Source: Mycolicibacterium fortuitum subsp. fortuitum
GTDB lineage: Bacteria; Actinomycetota; Actinomycetes; Mycobacteriales; Mycobacteriaceae
Reading direction: 5' to 3'
Assembly: GCF_022179545.1 (NCBI RefSeq)
Contig: NZ_AP025518.1
Span: forward strand, 2,976,001-3,040,000
DNA: 64,000 nt
Shown in pieces: positions 41,218 through 50,130 of the stretch (position 1 is its first letter; every line of letters starts with the position of its first letter). The notes below the pieces were generated by a model. It worked only from the letters and a program-made list of their open reading frames with translations. It made no database searches and was not told the origin of the DNA. The position numbers and the translations under genes are program-made.

Positions 41218-42510
41218 GTGACTGCCGATCTGAGCAAGAGCTCCCGAGTCTCCCCGCTGGCTGCGCCCCTGTCCGCGGCCGACATCGACGAGGCCGCGAA
41301 GCGAATTTCCGGGGTGGTCACCCGCAGCCCGCTGCAGTTCAACGAGCGACTTTCGGAAGCCACCGGAGCCAACGTCTACCTCAAACGTGAGGATCTGCAG
41401 GCGGTGCGTTCCTACAAGGTGCGCGGGGCGTTCAATCTCATGGCGCAGCTCTCGCCGGAGGAGCTTGCCGCCGGAGTGGTGTGTTCTTCGGCGGGCAACC
41501 ACGCTCAAGGCTTCGCCATGGCCTGCCGGTCCATGCGCACCCATGGCCGGGTATATGTGCCGGCCAAGACGCCCAAGCAGAAGCGCGACCGGATCCGTTA
41601 CCACGGGCGTGAGTACATCGAGCTCATCGCGGGCGGGTCGACCTACGACCTGGCCGCGGCCGCGGCATTGGAGGACGTTGCGCGCACGGGGGCCACTCTC
41701 GTGCCCCCGTACGACGATGTGCGCACCATGGCAGGTCAGGGCACGATCGCCGCCGAGCTGCTCGACCAGCTCGATGACGAGCCGGATCTGGTCATCGTGC
41801 CGGTAGGCGGTGGGGGCTGCATCTCCGGCATCACCACCTATCTCGCCGAGCGGGCCTCGGGCACGTCGGTGCTGGGTGCCGAACCTGCCGGTGCGGCCTC
41901 GATGATCGCTGCGCTGGCCGCCGGGGAGCCGGTCACCCTGGAGCACGTGGACCAGTTCGTCGACGGTGCGGCAGTGGCGCGGGCCGGGGCGCTGCCCTAC
42001 GCCGCGCTGGCGGCCGCCGGTGACATGGTCGCCTTCACCACGGTCGACGAAGGCGCGGTGTGCACCGCGATGCTCGATCTGTACCAGAACGACGGAATCA
42101 TCGCCGAGCCCGCCGGAGCGCTGTCGGTGGCAGCGCTGCTGGAGGCGGACATCGAGCCGGGTTCCACCGTGGTGTGCCTGATCTCCGGGGGCAACAACGA
42201 CGTGTCCCGGTACAACGAGGTGGTCGAACGCTCCCTGGTGCACCTGGGGCTCAAGCACTACTTCCTGGTCGACTTCCCGCAGGAACCCGGCGCTCTGCGG
42301 CGGTTTCTCGATGAGGTGCTCGGGCCCGGTGACGACATCACGCTGTTCGAGTACGTCAAGCGCAACAATCGCGAGACCGGCGAGGCGCTGTGCGGTGTCG
42401 AGTTGAGCGCAGCGACGGACCTCGAAGGATTGTTGGCGCGGATGGCGGACTCCGACATTCACGTCGAGTTGCTCGAACCCGGATCACCGACCTACCGGTA
42501 TCTGACCTGA
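41218..42510 (+). CDS. ilvA: Threonine dehydratase (biosynthetic)
   Basis: The 430-residue PLP enzyme deaminates L-threonine to 2-oxobutanoate, the first step of isoleucine synthesis. The PLP lysine lies in SYKVRGAFN near residue 66, the phosphate-binding loop in GGGGCISG near residue 200, and a single C-terminal ACT-like regulatory domain (about residues 340-430) fits feedback by isoleucine. The length equals M. tuberculosis IlvA (429). The GTG at 41218 is the start. It is followed by a small hairpin, converging with the peptidase gene. Confidence 0.97.
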   Translation: MTADLSKSSRVSPLAAPLSAADIDEAAKRISGVVTRSPLQFNERLSEATGANVYLKREDLQAVRSYKVRGAFNLMAQLSPEELAAGVVCSSAGNHAQGFAMACRSMRTHGRVYVPAKTPKQKRDRIRYHGREYIELIAGGSTYDLAAAAALEDVARTGATLVPPYDDVRTMAGQGTIAAELLDQLDDEPDLVIVPVGGGGCISGITTYLAERASGTSVLGAEPAGAASMIAALAAGEPVTLEHVDQFVDGAAVARAGALPYAALAAAGDMVAFTTVDEGAVCTAMLDLYQNDGIIAEPAGALSVAALLEADIEPGSTVVCLISGGNNDVSRYNEVVERSLVHLGLKHYFLVDFPQEPGALRRFLDEVLGPGDDITLFEYVKRNNRETGEALCGVELSAATDLEGLLARMADSDIHVELLEPGSPTYRYLT

Positions 42511-42517
42511 CCCGGCT

Positions 42518-42532
42518 TGAGCGACTCGCTCA
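42518..42532. terminator. Short hairpin between ilvA and the M4 peptidase
   Basis: TGAGCGA / TCGCTCA arms (7 bp, one-base centre) span the 3' ends of the two convergent genes and include the peptidase stop codon. There is no T tract on either side. It is a weak bidirectional terminator candidate only. Confidence 0.3.
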
Positions 42533-44194
42533 GGCGCTGATGCCGGTGGCTTCGAAGCCGGCGCTGACGGCAGCCACTTTCTCTTCGCGAACACTTTCCG
42601 GGTCCGCGCGGAAGAGCGACTTGGCCACCAGCTCCACGGCCCGACGACTGTCACTGAAGCCAGAAGTCCGCGACAGGTGGACGGTCAGCGCGAGATAGAA
42701 CAGGGCTGCCGCGTCTTCGGGCGTGAAGAGGTGGCCGCCGCCGTTCTTCGCGGTGATGATGTTGAACGCCGCCTTGTTGTGGATGCCGCTGTTGGTGTGC
42801 ACACCGCCGTTGTCGCGGGTTGTGTGTACGTAGTCGCGCATGTGTGCCGGCTGGCCGCGCCGGGTCGGATCACTCAGGTCGCGCAACGGCACGCCGGTGC
42901 CGTCGAGTTCCTCGCCCATTTCCCAGTTCCAGCTGTCGATGTCAGCTTTCTGGGAGTTGGCGATGATCGTCCCCATGATGTCCGAATAGGACTCGTTTAG
43001 CGCCCCGGACTCGTCCTTGTATTCGAGGCGGGCGGTGTTGTCGGTCAGTCCGTGCGTCATCTCATGGGCGACCACGTCCATGGCCACCGCATACGACCGC
43101 AGTTCACCGTCGACACTGCGCTGTCCGTACACCATCTGAGTGCCGATCCATGCGGCATTTCGCCATTGCTGAGGAGTGGAATCCTGGATGGAGGTGCAGT
43201 TGATGGACGAGATGAAGGGGCCGCCCTGGTTGTCGAGTCCGTTGCGGCGCAGGGTGTTCGCCAGATAGTCCGCGACCTCCTGGGCATTGGCGTGGGCGCT
43301 GATCGCCGCGGGGCTCCACGGGGCGGGCGGATTGGAGATCGGCGCCGCACCGGGTAGGGAGCGGAATTGCGATTCGATCTTTCGGAATCCGAAATCGTAG
43401 GTCTCGATGCGTCGGGTGGGGTCCACCAGCCGCTTGTTGTCGTTCTCGTCGCGCTCGGCCCGGATGCGGCGGGTCTGCCCGAGGGCATCGGTCGAGTCCA
43501 GTTCTTCCAAGGACCACGAAATTGTCTGAGTACGAGGCAGTTTCGTGATCAGGTCGCCGGAATGTGCGTCCACGACGTAGTCGAAGAGTTCCGGTAGCGT
43601 CTCCGGATGACCGTCGGAGGTGCGGTTGCGGTGACGTTGTACGTTCTTGGCGATGTACACCAGCCGCCAGGCTCCCGGGTCAGCGCTCTTGTCGAAGTAG
43701 AAGTACAGCCTGGGCGGTTCCGGCAGTGGCAGGGCATCGTTGCCCGCGTCCTTGACGATCACGTCCTGGGCCTGCGCCGGCGATATGCTCGCCACCGCGT
43801 CCACCCCTTCTGGATTGCCGATGGCGGAATTGACCGCCAGCATGTTGTTCGCGTCATCCAGCTCGATGGTGACGAGCGACCCGTAAACGGGAATGCGCTG
43901 ACGGTATTGGGCGAACTTGACGACGGTGGAGTCGGTCAGCGGAATGGACTCGGTGCCGAGCGCCATGTACTCGGTGCCCGGCCCCGCGCTGCTGTCGGTG
44001 ATCGAAGGAACCTCGGGGCTGGCGATCATCTGGTTGAGGTAGCGGCGCGCCGCCGATTCCGGGTCGAGTGTGGCGACGTCCACCGTCGGAGCCCCACCCG
44101 GCACGACGGCCTCGTCGTTGATGGCCTGAACCGCCGGGCCCTGGTACTTGTCCGAGCTGTGCAGGGCAAAGCTCTCTAACCCGTTGTCGTTCAT
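42530..44194 (-). CDS. Thermolysin-like (M4) metallopeptidase without signal peptide
   Basis: The 554-residue protein has an FTP/PepSY-like propeptide region (about residues 40-240) and an M4 catalytic domain. The zinc site HEMTH lies near residues 375-379, the third ligand Glu in NESYSD about 20 residues on, and the catalytic His-containing loop GVHTNSGIHNKAAF near residue 475. M4 enzymes are normally secreted as preproenzymes, yet the start MNDNGLESFALHSSD is polar and there is no hydrophobic leader here or in the upstream frame. Either a non-classical route is used or the protein is intracellular. It is divergent from the tyrosinase gene. Confidence 0.9.
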   Translation of the reverse strand: MNDNGLESFALHSSDKYQGPAVQAINDEAVVPGGAPTVDVATLDPESAARRYLNQMIASPEVPSITDSSAGPGTEYMALGTESIPLTDSTVVKFAQYRQRIPVYGSLVTIELDDANNMLAVNSAIGNPEGVDAVASISPAQAQDVIVKDAGNDALPLPEPPRLYFYFDKSADPGAWRLVYIAKNVQRHRNRTSDGHPETLPELFDYVVDAHSGDLITKLPRTQTISWSLEELDSTDALGQTRRIRAERDENDNKRLVDPTRRIETYDFGFRKIESQFRSLPGAAPISNPPAPWSPAAISAHANAQEVADYLANTLRRNGLDNQGGPFISSINCTSIQDSTPQQWRNAAWIGTQMVYGQRSVDGELRSYAVAMDVVAHEMTHGLTDNTARLEYKDESGALNESYSDIMGTIIANSQKADIDSWNWEMGEELDGTGVPLRDLSDPTRRGQPAHMRDYVHTTRDNGGVHTNSGIHNKAAFNIITAKNGGGHLFTPEDAAALFYLALTVHLSRTSGFSDSRRAVELVAKSLFRADPESVREEKVAAVSAGFEATGISA

Positions 44195-44397
44195 CAGTTC
44201 TCATATCTCCTGCTCCGATGGATGGGCTGAACCGTTCCGGACCGGCCGGCCGTCAGCTCAGTGGCATGGGCTGATCATGCGTGGATCGCTGCGCGTTTGC
44301 GTGCGTAGTTGCCTACTCGAAAATCGGGCGACACGGTGCCGCTCATCGGTCGCGCCGACATCGAACACAGGTAGTGGTCTACGCGCGCGTCGCTACG

Positions 44398-44435
44398 TGG
44401 CGGATGCCTATCGTCCACAAAGTACGCATCCGCCA
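44398..44435. promoter_or_regulatory. 10-bp inverted repeat upstream of tyrosinase
   Basis: TGGCGGATGC and GCATCCGCCA are exact reverse complements separated by 18 bases, ending 29 bases before the tyrosinase ATG. It could be an operator or a 5'-UTR hairpin. The ~200 bases on its upstream side, to the peptidase start, show nothing else I can name. Confidence 0.4.
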
Positions 44436-44464
44436 ACCGAGATCCGAGGACAAGGGAGCCGGCC

Positions 44465-45931
44465 ATGGCCAGCCAAGTCGCACAGTCCGGCGAGACCCAC
44501 ACAGTCGCGGCGTCCGCGACCCGGGTTCGGCACAACATCTGGACGCTGGATCAAAGCGACCACTGGCATCCGATCATCTATGCCTATGCCCGCGGAGTAC
44601 AGGTACTGATCGACCGGTCAGATGCCGATCAGCTGGACCCGATCGGCTGGCGGTATCAGTCGGATATCCATGGCACCGCAGTCCAACCCGACAAATTCCG
44701 CAATCAGTGCCAGCACTTCAGCTGGTACTTCCTGCCGTGGCATCGGATGTATCTGCGATGGTTCGAGCGGATCATCAGGGCCGCCATCGCAGATCTCGAC
44801 GACGTCGACGCGCAGACCAGGTCGACCTGGGCGTTGCCCTACTGGGACTACAGCAGTGGTGACCCGGCCCACCGGCGGCTGCCGCAGGCCTTCCTGGACA
44901 CCACCTTGCCGGATGGCGCCACCCCGAATCCTCTGTGGGTGCCCGGACGGAACCTCAACGATGGTTCGTCATTGCCCGTCTCCGATGTCGATCTGGCGAG
45001 CGCGCTGGCACCTGTCGACTTCGCCGGGATCGGCGGGTTTGCCGGTGGCCGTACGGGATTCAGTCATGCCGGTGAAGACCCGGGTGCGGCGATGGGGCCG
45101 CTGGAGGGCACCCCGCACGGAGCCGTCCACGTGGGGGTGGGCGGCCTGATGGGGTCGTTCAATACCGCAGCACTGGACCCCGTCTTCTGGCTGCACCACG
45201 CCAACATCGACCGCATCTGGGAGATCTGGCGAACGATGCCGGACCGCGCGGACAGTACGGAGGCCGCGTGGCTGGCCGGCGTGACATTCCACTTCCACGA
45301 CGAGAATCGGGCGACGGTGACCGAGACGGTGCAGGACGTACTGACAACCGACCCTCAGCTGAGCTATCGCTACGAGGACATCACCGCCCCTGTCGCCCTG
45401 GAGGCTCTCATGCCAACGGCACCCGCGCCGCAGCACCCGCCGGAACTCGTCGGGGCATCGGACCGTGCGATCGCCCTCGTCGGCGAGACAACCAATATCG
45501 CCTTCGCCATCGCCCCGCCGATCGGCCCGTTGGCACAGGAAGAGGTCACGCCGTCGCGCGCCTTCTTGCGCATCGAGGACGTGACATCGCCGGGGCCGGT
45601 GGGGGTGACCTACAGGGTGTATCTCAACGTGGGCGGCGGTGCCCCTCTCATCGACGACGACCATTTCGTCGGTGTGGCCGCCTTCTTCGGGATCGAGGAG
45701 ACTGGTAATCCCGATAGTCCGCATGGTGGCATGCGGCTCGCATTCGACATCACCGGCCTGTATCAGAGATTCAACGCCGACGGCCGGTGGAGCGATGAGG
45801 TCAGCGTCACCTTCGTGCCCCAGTATGTGGAGCCGGCCGCTCATCCCATCCCGCTGCCAGGGGTTCAGGCTTCGGCGCCACAGGATGCGGGAAATGCCCG
45901 CATCGGGAGAGTGAGCGTCTTCCTGCAATGA
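44465..45931 (+). CDS. Tyrosinase (type 3 copper monooxygenase)
   Basis: The 488-residue enzyme has a central tyrosinase domain. CuA includes QCQHFSWYFLPWHRMYLRWF with His near residues 82 and 92; CuB has HGAVH near residues 219-223 and DPVFWLHHANIDRIWEIW near 239-255. A C-terminal beta-rich domain (about residues 340-488) may act as a lid, as in plant and fungal enzymes. It oxidises phenols to catechols and o-quinones. No Sec or Tat signal is seen. AGGACAAGGGAG precedes the ATG. Its TGA overlaps the ATG of a DUF2182 gene (ATGA), and there is no MelC1-type copper chaperone nearby. Confidence 0.93.
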   Translation: MASQVAQSGETHTVAASATRVRHNIWTLDQSDHWHPIIYAYARGVQVLIDRSDADQLDPIGWRYQSDIHGTAVQPDKFRNQCQHFSWYFLPWHRMYLRWFERIIRAAIADLDDVDAQTRSTWALPYWDYSSGDPAHRRLPQAFLDTTLPDGATPNPLWVPGRNLNDGSSLPVSDVDLASALAPVDFAGIGGFAGGRTGFSHAGEDPGAAMGPLEGTPHGAVHVGVGGLMGSFNTAALDPVFWLHHANIDRIWEIWRTMPDRADSTEAAWLAGVTFHFHDENRATVTETVQDVLTTDPQLSYRYEDITAPVALEALMPTAPAPQHPPELVGASDRAIALVGETTNIAFAIAPPIGPLAQEEVTPSRAFLRIEDVTSPGPVGVTYRVYLNVGGGAPLIDDDHFVGVAAFFGIEETGNPDSPHGGMRLAFDITGLYQRFNADGRWSDEVSVTFVPQYVEPAAHPIPLPGVQASAPQDAGNARIGRVSVFLQ

Positions 45932-46755
45932 CCTTTCCCTCGGTGGCCAGGCCGGTGCCGCGACCATCGGCATGGCGACGGTGGCGGTGGACTCATCCGG
46001 AACTGTCAGTCCTGGCTGTCGCGGTGGTGGCCTGGCTCTGGGTGCTGACCCTTCACCTGACGATGCCGTCTCATGGTGGCGCCCTGCATTGTTCGATGCT
46101 GCCGAACGCTGTCGTCCACCACCACGGCGCGATGGTGCAGGGCGCCTCGGTGGACCGGTGTGTGGCGTTGCCGTCCGGGGTCCCTGATTTCCCGGTGTCG
46201 CTGGTGCTGTGGGTGGGGATGGCGACGGCGATGATGCTGCCGACGACGGTGCCCGTGGTGCGGTCGATCGCGATGAACGGCCGGTGGAACCGTCGGTATC
46301 GCAGCCAGATGCTGTTTGCGTTCGGTTATCTCGGCGTGTGGTCCGCCTTCGGTGCTGTGGCACTGGGAGCCGTTCTGGTTTTCGGAGCCGAAGCTTTTGT
46401 CGTACCGGCCGTTTCCGTCATGCTGGCGACCGCGGCAGCCTGGGAGGTGACGCGCACGAAGCGGTTGTTCCTGCGGGCATGCCACCGGGTTCGGTCCATT
46501 CCGGCCGACGGCAGGCGAGCAGACCGTGCGTGCGTCGTCGCGGGTGTGCGCAACGGTCTGCAGTGCACGGGTGCATGCGGGCCGATGATGGTGCCGATGG
46601 TGTTGGCGCCGCATGCGCTGTGGCTGATGGTGTTGCTCTTCGGAATCGTCGTGGCCGAGAAGCTGCTGACCAAAGCTGTTGACCATCTGCCGATGTTCGC
46701 GGCGATGCTGGCGACAACCGCGGTCATCGTGGCGTTCGGTGCGCCGCTCGGCTGA
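45928..46755 (+). CDS. DUF2182 predicted metal-binding membrane protein
   Basis: The 275-residue protein has about six TM helices. The DUF2182 signature is visible as LQCTGACGPMMVPMV (about residues 209-223) followed by VAEKLL. An external loop after TM1 is rich in candidate copper ligands (SHGGALHCSM, VVHHHGAM, DRC), and a later helix has MATAMMLP. The family is predicted to bind metal, but its function is not established. Start-stop overlap with tyrosinase indicates co-translation and a shared task; copper delivery is the simplest guess. It converges with the MFS gene, with a 32-base 3' overlap. Confidence 0.85.
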   Translation: MTFPSVARPVPRPSAWRRWRWTHPELSVLAVAVVAWLWVLTLHLTMPSHGGALHCSMLPNAVVHHHGAMVQGASVDRCVALPSGVPDFPVSLVLWVGMATAMMLPTTVPVVRSIAMNGRWNRRYRSQMLFAFGYLGVWSAFGAVALGAVLVFGAEAFVVPAVSVMLATAAAWEVTRTKRLFLRACHRVRSIPADGRRADRACVVAGVRNGLQCTGACGPMMVPMVLAPHALWLMVLLFGIVVAEKLLTKAVDHLPMFAAMLATTAVIVAFGAPLG

Positions 46756-47890
46756 GGCCCCACACGACCAGGGCACAGGTGGCAAAGGATGCCCCGACGA
46801 TGCTGGAGCCGGTCCATCCCAGGGCGGAGAACGCGGCAGTCGTAGCGGTTGCTCCGAGCGCCGAACCGAGTGAGTAGAAGAACATGTAGCCGCCGATGAC
46901 GCTGCTGGTGCGGTGCGGATGGGCTTCGGTGAGTAGGTGCTGGTTGCTCACATGCACGGCCTGGACCGCGAAGTCGAGCACGACGACGCCGGCGATGATG
47001 GCCGACAACGACCATGATGCCTGCCCGACAAGCAGCCATGATGCGACCAGCAATGCGAGCGCTGCACCGGTGACAGTGCTCGCCGACCCGGAGTCAGCCC
47101 AGTGCCCGGCCCGCGCGGCGCCGAGTGCGCCTGCGAGACCGGCGATTCCGAATAGTCCGATCTCGGCGGTGCTCAGATGCCACGGTGTCGCGCCGAGTGG
47201 AAGTGCCAGGCCGCTCCACAGTGTGCCGAAGGAGGCAAAGAGGAAGAACGCGATCAGTCCACGTGAGACGAAGAGGTGGTCACGGCGCAATTCGATCAAC
47301 GACCCCAGCACTTCGGCATAGGTGGCGCGCTCGCGCGGCGGGTCAGCGGGCAAGAACCGCGGGACGAGGCACGCCAGCGCGACCAAGAACCCCGCTAGCC
47401 CGGCGTACACGCTGCGCCATCCCCACACTGCCGCCATGGCTCCCGCCACCACGCGGGATCCGAGGATGCCGATCACCACTCCGGAGGTCACCATGCCGAG
47501 GGTGCGGCCGCGTTGTGCGGGGGAGGACAGCGTCGCGGCGTAGGCCACCGTGGTCTGTACGACGACGGCGAACAGGCCGGCCACTGCCAATCCGGTGAGC
47601 AGTAGCCAGGTTCGCGGGGCTGTCGCGGCCAGTGCCACTGCGATCCCGGCCAGCAGCAGGTGCGCGCTGATGAGCCGACGGCGGTCGATGACGTCACCGA
47701 GCGGGACGAGGACGGCCAGCCCGACCAGGTAGCCGAGTTGCCCGGCCGTGACGATCCAGCCGAGCTCGGCCGCGGGCATACCCATGTCGTCACCGATCTG
47801 GGTGAGCACGGGCTGTGCGGCGTAGATCGTTGCCACGGCTACGGCGCACACAGTGGCCAGAAGCACCTTCCGACCGAAGGTCAGTTCCAT
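46724..47890 (-). CDS. MFS transporter (DHA-type efflux)
   Basis: The 388-residue protein has about 12 TM helices. The loop 2-3 motif GDVIDRRRLI is the MFS motif A equivalent. Proton-driven drug or metabolite export is likely; the substrate is not known. ATG 47890 is preferred over 47920 because GAGGAGGG lies just before it. It is divergent from an HxlR regulator, with a palindrome in the 84-base gap, so it is probably that regulator's target. Confidence 0.9.
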   Translation of the reverse strand: MELTFGRKVLLATVCAVAVATIYAAQPVLTQIGDDMGMPAAELGWIVTAGQLGYLVGLAVLVPLGDVIDRRRLISAHLLLAGIAVALAATAPRTWLLLTGLAVAGLFAVVVQTTVAYAATLSSPAQRGRTLGMVTSGVVIGILGSRVVAGAMAAVWGWRSVYAGLAGFLVALACLVPRFLPADPPRERATYAEVLGSLIELRRDHLFVSRGLIAFFLFASFGTLWSGLALPLGATPWHLSTAEIGLFGIAGLAGALGAARAGHWADSGSASTVTGAALALLVASWLLVGQASWSLSAIIAGVVVLDFAVQAVHVSNQHLLTEAHPHRTSSVIGGYMFFYSLGSALGATATTAAFSALGWTGSSIVGASFATCALVVWGLSRAAHRTPR

Positions 47891-47905
47891 GCACCCTCCT
47901 CTGGC

Positions 47906-47922
47906 GGTTGCATATTGCAACC
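47906..47922. promoter_or_regulatory. Candidate HxlR operator
   Basis: GGTTGCA-TAT-TGCAACC is a perfect inverted repeat with 7-base arms, 15 bases upstream of the MFS ATG and 52 bases before the HxlR start. Its position fits a repressor site over the MFS promoter. Confidence 0.55.
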
Positions 47923-47974
47923 AATCGGAGGCTACGGCAGAATGGTTTCAATCAGCAACTCTTGAGGAGTGGTA

Positions 47975-48403
47975 TTGAACTGGACCGATCCCACCTGTCC
48001 GGTGGCGCGGACCCTCGACCTGGTCGGGGACCGGTGGAGCCTGCTGATCGTGCGTGATGCCATGGACGGAGCACGCGCCTTCACCGACTTTCAGCAGCGC
48101 ACCGGGATCGCGCGCAACATCCTCGCCGACCGGCTGCGCCGACTGGTCGAGCGCGGCATCCTCGACCGGCAGACCGCCTCATCGGGTCGGCGGCAGGTGT
48201 ACACGCTCACCCAGACCGGTCGTGACCTGTTCGCCGTGGTGGTGGCGCTGCGACAGTGGGGCGAGCGCCACGCGTTCGAATCCGGTGAAGCCCACTCCGT
48301 ACTGGTGGACTCGAGCGGGCTTCCGGTTGCCGAAATGCGGCCCACCAACGCACACGGTGTCGAATTGGACCTCGACGGCACGTCCGTGCGGAAGGTTTAC
48401 TGA
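47975..48403 (+). CDS. HxlR-family winged-helix regulator
   Basis: The 142-residue HxlR-type regulator has CPVARTLDLVGDRWSLLIVRDAM followed by the recognition region GIARNILADRLRRLVERGIL and the wing SSGRRQVYTLT. A single early Cys in DPTCPVA could sense quinones or electrophiles, as in several HxlR proteins. The TTG at 47975 is chosen because GAGGA lies six bases upstream; the GTG at 47969 would be too close to it. It is divergent from the MFS exporter. Its 3' end overlaps treZ by 7 bases. Confidence 0.88.
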   Translation: MNWTDPTCPVARTLDLVGDRWSLLIVRDAMDGARAFTDFQQRTGIARNILADRLRRLVERGILDRQTASSGRRQVYTLTQTGRDLFAVVVALRQWGERHAFESGEAHSVLVDSSGLPVAEMRPTNAHGVELDLDGTSVRKVY

Positions 48404-50130
48404 TCGCGTTCGCGGCGCAGGACGGCGAAAGAATGCCCGGCTAAAACCGTGGCGCCGGCCAGGATGTCGGGGTTCTCCCATGCCAGAAGCAGCTCTCCGG
48501 AAACGGGAACTGTCACCGGCTCGGTGCCCAGGTTGCAGGCGATCGACACCGCGCCTCGATGCAACACGATCCAGCGCTGCTCTTCGTCGAAGTCGACCGA
48601 CATGTGGTCGAGCCAGGGGTCTGCGAGGTCGGGTTCGGTCCGCCGCAACGCGATCAGCGCCCGATAGGTCCGGTGCAGCCGGTCGTGGTCACCCTCGGTG
48701 ACCTCGCTCCAGTCCAGCTTGGACCGCAGGAAGGTCTGCGGATCTTGTGGGTCCGGCACCTCGTCGGCATCCCAGCCGTGTTCGGCGAACTCAGCCTTAC
48801 GTCCCTCGGCAGTGGCCCGGGCAAGCTCGGGCTCGGGATGTGAACTGAAGAACTGGAACGGCGACGAGGACCCCCACTCCTCGCCCATGAAAAGCATTGC
48901 AGTATAGGGAGATCCGAGCGCCAGCGCCGCCTTGACCGCCAGTTGGCCGAAGGTCAGCAGCTGCGATGGCCGGTCGCCGACGGCGCGGTTGCCCACCTGA
49001 TCGTGGGTGAGCGTATAAGCCAGCAGCCGGGTACCGGGAATGGTCGCGGTGTCCAACGGCCGGCCGTGCCTGCGGTGGCGGAACGACGAATAGGTGCCGG
49101 CGTGGAAGTATCCGTGCTTCAACGTCTGGGCCAGGGTGGCCAGCGACCCGAAATCGGCGTAATAGCCTTGTCGTTCGCCGGACACGGCGGTGTGGATGGC
49201 GTGGTGGACATCGTCGTCCCATTGTGCGGTGAGTCCGTATCCACCGCGGTCCCTCGGGGTGATCAGCCGGGGATCGTTGAGGTCACTTTCGGCGATCAGG
49301 GACAGCGGTCGTCCGAGTTCCCCGGCCAGGGCGTCGGTGTCTGCCGACAGTTCTTCCAGCAGATGGATTGCCGTGTTGTCGGCCAATGCGTGCACCGCGT
49401 CCAACCGCAGGCCATCTGCGTGGAAGTCGCGCATCCAGCGCAACGCGCATTCGATGATGTAGGCGCGCACCTCGTCCGCGCCGGCATCGGACAGGTTGAT
49501 CGAACTGCCCCAAGGATTATGGCCGGAGGACAGGTATGGGCCGAACCGTGGGAGGTAATTGCCCGATGGGCCGAGATGGTTGAACACGGCGTCGATCAGC
49601 ACGCCCAGTCCACGGGTGTGGCATGCGTCGATCAGCCGGATCAGGCCGTCCGGCCCGCCGTAGGGCTCGTGCACCGCATACCAGAGCACCCCGTCGTAAC
49701 CCCAGCCGTGGGTGCCGTTGAAGGCGTTGACCGGCATCAACTCAACGAAGTCGACTCCCAGATCCACCAGGTGGTCGAGCTTTTCGATGGCGGAATCGAA
49801 AGTGCCTTCGGGAGTGAAGGTTCCGACATGGAGTTCATAGATCACCGTGCCGCTGATCGAGCGGCCCGCCCAGCCGTCGTCGGTCCAGGCGTCGGGCGCG
49901 GGCTGCCACAGCTGCGAGCGTTCATGTACCCCATCGGGTTGGCGTGCTGAGCGCGGATCCGGCAGCACCGTCGGATCGTCGTCGAGCACGAACCCGTACC
50001 GGGCGTCGCTACGGCACGCGACTTCGGCCCGCCACCAGCCGTCTTCGGAGCGCACCATGTCGTGCAGCGTTCCGTCCACGTCGACCCGCACGAGCTCGGG
50101 CGTCGGTGCCCACACCGTGAATTCAGTCAT
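48397..50130 (-). CDS. treZ: Maltooligosyltrehalose trehalohydrolase
   Basis: The 577-residue GH13 enzyme releases trehalose from maltooligosyltrehalose. An N-terminal CBM48-like domain (FTVWAPTPELVRVDV) precedes the barrel. The nucleophile is in GLRLDAVHAL (near residue 240), the acid in IAESDLND, and HDQVGNR is the third catalytic block. The ATG at 50130 overlaps the treY stop by 8 bases. It is the last gene of a four-gene operon. Confidence 0.97.
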   Translation of the reverse strand: MTEFTVWAPTPELVRVDVDGTLHDMVRSEDGWWRAEVACRSDARYGFVLDDDPTVLPDPRSARQPDGVHERSQLWQPAPDAWTDDGWAGRSISGTVIYELHVGTFTPEGTFDSAIEKLDHLVDLGVDFVELMPVNAFNGTHGWGYDGVLWYAVHEPYGGPDGLIRLIDACHTRGLGVLIDAVFNHLGPSGNYLPRFGPYLSSGHNPWGSSINLSDAGADEVRAYIIECALRWMRDFHADGLRLDAVHALADNTAIHLLEELSADTDALAGELGRPLSLIAESDLNDPRLITPRDRGGYGLTAQWDDDVHHAIHTAVSGERQGYYADFGSLATLAQTLKHGYFHAGTYSSFRHRRHGRPLDTATIPGTRLLAYTLTHDQVGNRAVGDRPSQLLTFGQLAVKAALALGSPYTAMLFMGEEWGSSSPFQFFSSHPEPELARATAEGRKAEFAEHGWDADEVPDPQDPQTFLRSKLDWSEVTEGDHDRLHRTYRALIALRRTEPDLADPWLDHMSVDFDEEQRWIVLHRGAVSIACNLGTEPVTVPVSGELLLAWENPDILAGATVLAGHSFAVLRRERDQ

